Shown here: piece after piece, positions 60,012-64,000 of the stretch | Numbering within the stretch: the stretch's first letter is position 1 | Layout: each line of letters begins with the position of its first letter | NCBI RefSeq assembly: GCF_007971225.1 | Contig: NZ_CP042435.1 | Location: 2,979,501-3,043,500 of the forward strand | Direction: 5' to 3' | From: Panacibacter ginsenosidivorans | GTDB lineage: Bacteria > Bacteroidota > Bacteroidia > Chitinophagales > Chitinophagaceae | Length of the DNA stretch: 64,000 nt | Translations under genes and position numbers: made by a program | The notes under the pieces: generated by a model | The model's database searches: none | The model's input: the letters and a program-made list of their open reading frames with translations, nothing else | Told to the model about the DNA's origin: nothing

Positions 60012-62426
60012 ATGCAAAAGCCTTTTTTTTTATTGTTTATTATAATGCTGCCCTTATCCTTGTTTGCACAGGTAAAAAACAAAGAAGCATTCACTACTAA
60101 TCTCCAGCAATTAGGCAATGGGTTTCCCCAGGAAAAAATTTATATACAGTTCGATAAACCTGCCTATGCCCCAGGAGAAACTATCTGGTATAAAGCGTAT
60201 ATCGTTTCGGGTACAACACCTTCACTAATCAGTGCCAATTTGTATGTAGACTGTGCTGATCCTGCCGGTAAAGTATTATCACATATGGTACTGCCTGTTT
60301 TACAATCTTCTGCAAAAAGTAATTTCGATATACCTGCAACTTATGGGGGTAGTAGCATACACATAAGGGCGTACACTAAGTGGATGTTGAATTTTGATTC
60401 TGCTTTTCTTTTTGAAAAAGACATAAGAATAATTCAACAAAAAGCTGCAGTCAAAACTATACCGGCAATTAACAAGCCTATTGTAGATTTTTTTCCAGAA
60501 AGTGGAGACTGTATTGCAGGAATAAATAGTAAAATAGCATTTAAAGCAATATATGATAACGGAAGACCCTTTACTGTAAAAGGCAGCGTTGTAAATTCTA
60601 AAGGAGAAGTAGTTGCAGATCTAAAAACAATTCATGATGGTATGGGGTACTTCTACCTTGATGCTAAAATAAATGAAAAATATACAGCACGATGGAAAGA
60701 TGAACAAGGCAAACAATACGAAACTGCATTGCCTGCGGTTAAGAATACAGGCATTTCTCTTGAAGTTAAGATAGCAGAAGGTAAGAGAGGATTTGTTATA
60801 AAGCGAAATGCGGCAAGCGCCGGAAACCTGCAACAGGTACAGCTGGTGGCAACAATGGATCAGCAGCTTGTATATATGGCCAATGTAAACCTAAAAGAAT
60901 CCCTGGTGGCAGGTGGTGCGATTCCTGTTTCGGAACTTCCAACCGGTATATTGCAACTAACTGTGTTTGATTCAAACTGGGTAGCTGTAGCAGAGCGCAT
61001 TACTTTTATTAATAACAACGATTACATTTTTGAACCTGAAGTTGGTTTTTCCACACTGGGAACTTCAAAGCATGGAAAAAATGTTTTGATAATAAATGTT
61101 CCTGATACGCTTGAAGCAAATCTTTCCGTGGCTGTAACGGATGCAGCTATTGGCATTGATAGCAGCGATAATATCGTTTCACGTTTGTTGCTCACAGGAG
61201 AATTGAAAGGTAATGTTTATAAACCAGCCTATTATTTTTCAGACAATAGTGATTCATTGCAGAATCAGTTAGATCTTGTTATGCTTACCAATGGCTGGCG
61301 ACGTATAAAATGGGATGATCTTACAGCTGGAAAAATGCCAACGATAAAATATCCAAATGATACATCCTATCTGACTCTTGCAGGAAAAGTATTTGGAATT
61401 TCTGCTGCAGACATTAGACAATCTGCAATATTATTTCTAATACTAGATCATAAAAGTGATAGTACACGTAATGCCCTGCAAGTAACACTGGATAAGGACG
61501 GTAATTTTTCTGACCCCAATGTTATTCTTTTTGATACTACCAGGATATATTATCAGTTTGTTGCTAATAAAGACATGGTCAACTCTACCGAAGTTGCCTT
61601 TAATAATGGCACATTACCTTCCCCGGCGAAAATCTATTTTGATAAAAGTAAAAGCCGCTATTTTCTGGATAGCGCTGCCGAAAACCGCACTCTTTTCTTT
61701 GCAAATGCAGAAGCACGCCTTGCAAAGTTAATGGAAGGAAACACTTTACAGGGAGTAACGGTAACTACTAAAACAAAAAGCAGGGAGCAAGTGCTTGATG
61801 AAAAATATACTTCGGGTCTTTTTTCCGGCGGGCAGGCAAGACAGTTTGATGTGGAAAATGATGTATCTGCCCAGGGTTCAATGGATGTACTGAATTACTT
61901 AAAAGGCCGTGTAGCCGGGTTAAATATTTCAGGGCAAACTGGCCCAGGCAGTCAGGCTTCTGTTTCCTGGCGTGGCGGCACACCTTCTTTTTATTTAAAT
62001 GAAATGAATGTTGATGTAACACAGCTAACAAGTATAAGTATGAGTGATGTTGCATTCATAAAAGTTTTCAATCCACCTTTTTTTGGAGCTTTTGGCGGTG
62101 GCGGAAGCGGAGCCATTGCTGTTTACACAAAAAAAGGGGGACCGAATACAGCGGCTAAAGGCAAAGGCCTGCCTTCAAAACTGGTTATTGGTTATGCGCC
62201 GGAAAAACAATTCTATTCTCCTAATTACGGAACTTTCGACCAGCGCAATGAATATGAAGATCTGCGTTCTACTTTATATTGGAACCCTATGGTTATAACT
62301 ACCGGTAAAAACCGGTTGGTCAGGCTAACTTTTTATAATAACGATATTACAAACAGCTTTCGGGTAATTGTTGAAGGAGTAACAAAAGATGGCAGAATTG
62401 CACATATTGAAAAATTGATTGAATAA
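60012..62426 (+). CDS. MG2 macroglobulin-like and TonB-plug domain outer membrane protein
   Basis: The 804-residue protein has a signal peptide (about 1-19, ending LFAQ). An MG2-like domain (KIYIQFDKPAYAPGETIWYK, about 45-64) is followed by several beta-sandwich modules. A TonB-receptor plug near the C-terminus (about 610-715) has LKGRVAGLNIS and FGGGGSGAIAVYTKKG. No barrel follows the plug, so it is not a transporter by itself. Such proteins occur in Bacteroidota, but their role is unclear; an anchoring or signalling partner of SusC-type receptors is possible. Confidence 0.82.
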   Translation: MQKPFFLLFIIMLPLSLFAQVKNKEAFTTNLQQLGNGFPQEKIYIQFDKPAYAPGETIWYKAYIVSGTTPSLISANLYVDCADPAGKVLSHMVLPVLQSSAKSNFDIPATYGGSSIHIRAYTKWMLNFDSAFLFEKDIRIIQQKAAVKTIPAINKPIVDFFPESGDCIAGINSKIAFKAIYDNGRPFTVKGSVVNSKGEVVADLKTIHDGMGYFYLDAKINEKYTARWKDEQGKQYETALPAVKNTGISLEVKIAEGKRGFVIKRNAASAGNLQQVQLVATMDQQLVYMANVNLKESLVAGGAIPVSELPTGILQLTVFDSNWVAVAERITFINNNDYIFEPEVGFSTLGTSKHGKNVLIINVPDTLEANLSVAVTDAAIGIDSSDNIVSRLLLTGELKGNVYKPAYYFSDNSDSLQNQLDLVMLTNGWRRIKWDDLTAGKMPTIKYPNDTSYLTLAGKVFGISAADIRQSAILFLILDHKSDSTRNALQVTLDKDGNFSDPNVILFDTTRIYYQFVANKDMVNSTEVAFNNGTLPSPAKIYFDKSKSRYFLDSAAENRTLFFANAEARLAKLMEGNTLQGVTVTTKTKSREQVLDEKYTSGLFSGGQARQFDVENDVSAQGSMDVLNYLKGRVAGLNISGQTGPGSQASVSWRGGTPSFYLNEMNVDVTQLTSISMSDVAFIKVFNPPFFGAFGGGGSGAIAVYTKKGGPNTAAKGKGLPSKLVIGYAPEKQFYSPNYGTFDQRNEYEDLRSTLYWNPMVITTGKNRLVRLTFYNNDITNSFRVIVEGVTKDGRIAHIEKLIE

Positions 62427-62427
62427 T

Positions 62428-62578
62428 CTTTGAACCAATCTTTTGCATTTCAATGAAGCATTGTTGCGTCGCACCCTTGTACGCTTTGTTTTTTGCTGAG
62501 CATTGATAAGAATGTACAAGAGTGCGACGCAAGAAAAGTCTAATAGCAGTATCATTGCCAGGCACATAAATAAAAAAA
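62428..62578. repeat. Dispersed inverted-repeat element, complete A/A' copy
   Basis: The left arm TTGCGTCGCACCCTTGTAC is at 62464-62482. The right arm GTACAAGAGTGCGACGCAA is at 62514-62532. The tails are TTTGAACC on the left and GCCAGGCACATAAATAAAAA on the right. The right end meets the tRNA terminator's T-tract. Confidence 0.9.
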
Positions 62579-62602
62579 CCTCTTCGTTAATGAAGAAGTT
62601 TT
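62572..62602 (-). terminator. Intrinsic terminator of the tRNA-Leu gene
   Basis: On the minus strand AACTTCTTCA and CGAAGAGGTT pair with few mismatches, followed by TTTTTTTA. It lies four bases after the tRNA 3' end. Confidence 0.78.
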
Positions 62603-62605
62603 AAG

Positions 62606-62689
62606 TGCGGAAGAGGAGATTCGAACTCCCACGCCAGTTACGGCGCTACCACCTCAAAGTAGTGCGTCTACCAGTTTCGCCACCTCCGC
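62606..62689 (-). tRNA. tRNA-Leu, anticodon GAG
   Basis: The 84-nt molecule folds as a class II tRNA. The acceptor stem is GCGGAGG with CTTCCGC, there is a three-pair D stem, and the anticodon stem CTACT/GGTAG holds the loop TTGAGGT (anticodon GAG, reading CTC and CTT). A long variable arm and a TTCGAAT T-loop complete it. The discriminator base is A, as expected for leucine. CCA is not encoded. A promoter-like TACATTTG lies 13 bases upstream and a hairpin terminator downstream. Confidence 0.95.
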
Positions 62690-62701
62690 AACTTGGGAAT
62701 G

Positions 62702-62709
62702 CAAATGTA
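62702..62709 (-). promoter_or_regulatory. Predicted -7 element of the tRNA-Leu gene
   Basis: The minus strand reads TACATTTG, matching TAnnTTTG, 12 bases before the tRNA 5' end, a distance expected for a stable RNA gene. Confidence 0.5.
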
Positions 62710-62734
62710 AGGGGATAGCATTATTTTTCCATTG

Positions 62735-63892
62735 CTATTTGTTCAATTCTATCCTGAAAGTAGTGCCTTTTCCAGGCTCGCTTGATTTTACGTAAATAGC
62801 ACCTTTGTGGTATTGTTCAATTATTCTTTTGGCGAGTGTAAGACCGAGACCCCAACCTCTTTTCTTGGTAGTAAAACCGGGTTCAAAAACATGTTGAAGA
62901 TTGGCTTTGTTAATTCCTTTTCCGGTATCTGTTATGTCTATTTTAACCTGGCTTACTGTATCAGTCATATTTATAGTAATTTTCCCCTTTCCTTCCATGG
63001 CATCAAGGGCATTCTTTAAAAGGTTCTCAATTACCCAATCGAATAATGGCGGAGATATCATTGCAATTATTTCACTTGCTCCATTTGTGTTGAAAATAAA
63101 ATCAACTTTGCCACCAGACCTTTTTTTAATGTATTCAACCATGCTGCTCACCTGCTCTGAAAGGTTGCAAAGTTCAAGACTTGGTTTGCTGCCTATTTTG
63201 CCAAAACGATCGGTGATAAGCTCAAGACGCTTTACGTCCTTTTCTATTTCAGTATTTACCTTTTCATTGCCTGGAATTTCTTTTAATACTTCAATCCATC
63301 CTTTAAGGCTGCTTACCGGCGTGCCAAGCTGGTGTGCTGTTTCTTTAGCCATCCCAGCCCATAACTGGTTTTGTGTACTTATATAAGAAGTTCGTTGTGC
63401 TATTACCGTTATAATTATAAAGAGACCTACAATAATTAGTTGTACGATAGGATAATAACGTACTTCCTTTTGTAACACACTTTCACCAAAATAATATTTA
63501 TTGGCTGTATAGGGGCTGTCTATTAATATAAGTGTTATGGGGTCATTCTGTTTTCTAAATTCTTCTAATTTTTTAGACAGATAATGTTTATCACTGGCTA
63601 TACTTGCTGAATCAAGATTTACACAATTGCCCGGATTTATTTTGTCCTTTTCATCTGTTTCTATAATTGGTATATCCTTATTTTCAGAAGATATTTTTGC
63701 AGCAAGATTAAGACTTGTCTGGTCTGTAGCATTCATAATTGTTTTTTGTGCTTCTACCCAGGTTTCAACTCTTTGTTTTTCATCTGCCGCAATTTTTTTA
63801 GAGAGGTATTGAGAATAAAAAATTGTGCCCGTAACAATGCTTACTGCGATTATGAATAAAAGTGTTCTGCCATTCAACCAGTATTGTATCAT
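62735..63892 (-). CDS. Membrane sensor histidine kinase
   Basis: The 385-residue kinase has two membrane helices (about 10-30 and 145-170) flanking a periplasmic sensor loop. The H-box is ETAHQLGTPVSS (His near 187), a variant with Gln-Leu-Gly where most kinases have Glu-Leu-Arg. The HATPase domain has VIENLLKNALDAM, DTGKGI and GWGLGLTLAKRI. The ATG at 63892 (MIQYWLNGR) is preferred; an upstream ATG at 63943 sits inside a terminator hairpin. No response regulator gene is adjacent within the window. Confidence 0.88.
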   Translation of the reverse strand: MIQYWLNGRTLLFIIAVSIVTGTIFYSQYLSKKIAADEKQRVETWVEAQKTIMNATDQTSLNLAAKISSENKDIPIIETDEKDKINPGNCVNLDSASIASDKHYLSKKLEEFRKQNDPITLILIDSPYTANKYYFGESVLQKEVRYYPIVQLIIVGLFIIITVIAQRTSYISTQNQLWAGMAKETAHQLGTPVSSLKGWIEVLKEIPGNEKVNTEIEKDVKRLELITDRFGKIGSKPSLELCNLSEQVSSMVEYIKKRSGGKVDFIFNTNGASEIIAMISPPLFDWVIENLLKNALDAMEGKGKITINMTDTVSQVKIDITDTGKGINKANLQHVFEPGFTTKKRGWGLGLTLAKRIIEQYHKGAIYVKSSEPGKGTTFRIELNK

Positions 63893-63930
63893 GCTTCTAA
63901 AATAGAAAATCTTTGTACGCCTAAAAAATA

Positions 63931-63957
63931 AAAAACCCCGCAAACTGCGGGGTTTTA
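63931..63957. terminator. Intrinsic terminator near the right window edge
   Basis: AAAAACCCCGC and GCGGGGTTTTA form a strong stem with an AAACT loop and could work on either strand. It separates the kinase from whatever lies to the right of the window. Confidence 0.8.
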
Positions 63958-64000
63958 TTCGAATATATTATTAGATAAAACATTAACTACCCAAATATGC

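Noticed and set aside
62325-62567. An 80-codon minus-strand frame downstream of the MG2/plug gene
   Set aside because: It covers the 62428 repeat and reads RTRVRRN, the same arm translation as in the aspartyl protease N-terminus. Here no conserved domain follows it.
1-64000. CRISPR array
   Set aside because: The repeated 19-mers are dispersed between genes in both orientations, not regularly spaced with unique spacers, and no cas genes are present.
1-64000. Prophage, insertion sequence or integron
   Set aside because: No integrase, transposase, recombinase or phage structural gene could be recognised, and gene content is chromosomal throughout.

Overview
The window looks like chromosomal DNA of a Bacteroidota bacterium, most likely a Chitinophagaceae-like member of the order Chitinophagales. 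The evidence is AT-rich sequence, -7 promoter elements of the form TAnnTTTG without Shine-Dalgarno sequences, and Bacteroidota-specific families (DUF2480, DUF5522, MG2-plus-TonB-plug protein, futalosine-pathway MqnC, eukaryotic-type glycyl-tRNA synthetase). No phage, plasmid, integrase, transposase or CRISPR array was seen.

Layout. 0-18 kb is mostly housekeeping: purM, ribF, an endonuclease/phosphatase-fold membrane protein, cysS, a ferredoxin-NADP-reductase-like flavoprotein, glyS, a chromate transporter, nadD with a FeoA protein, ybeY, mnmG, nadA, a PpiD-like foldase and DUF2480. A near-consensus parS site sits just upstream of mnmG. 19-26.4 kb is a signalling island: two hybrid histidine kinases, two single-domain receivers and stand-alone CheR and CheB enzymes, with no CheA, CheW or chemoreceptor. 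26.6-33 kb carries corA, an M16 peptidase, an aspartyl protease with PDZ, mqnC and fabG. 33-35.9 kb is a small secreted protein, a SulP anion transporter and a beta-carbonic anhydrase, probably a bicarbonate module. 35.9-40.6 kb is an ABC-HlyD-TolC export set whose ATPase has degenerate motifs. 40.6-46 kb has a HhH-GPD glycosylase, an enoyl-CoA hydratase, paaZ and fabH. 46.5-54.2 kb is a DUF502 protein and a TetR-TolC-adaptor-RND efflux operon. 54.4-64 kb has a lipoprotein, holA, a DUF2064 protein, an alkyltransferase-like protein, DUF5522, trmB, a beta-lactamase-fold hydrolase, an MG2/plug protein, tRNA-Leu(GAG) and a histidine kinase.

The most striking feature is a dispersed family of inverted repeats, which I found at 23 loci (about 34 arms). 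Each arm carries one of two related 19-mers: type A, TTGCGTCGCACTCTTGTAC, or type B, TTGTGTCACTCACTTGTAC. The arms occur in all four left/right pairings, enclose a loop that is partly conserved, and end in tails rich in A or T. Full copies are about 120-175 bp, though two loci are much longer. They lie between genes, sometimes inside probable operons and sometimes next to intrinsic terminators. In one case the element appears to encode the start of a secreted protein. Nothing in the window explains how they move.

Start codons were adjusted where a promoter, a repeat or family length argued against the longest reading frame. All assignments come from reading the sequence; no database search was possible.
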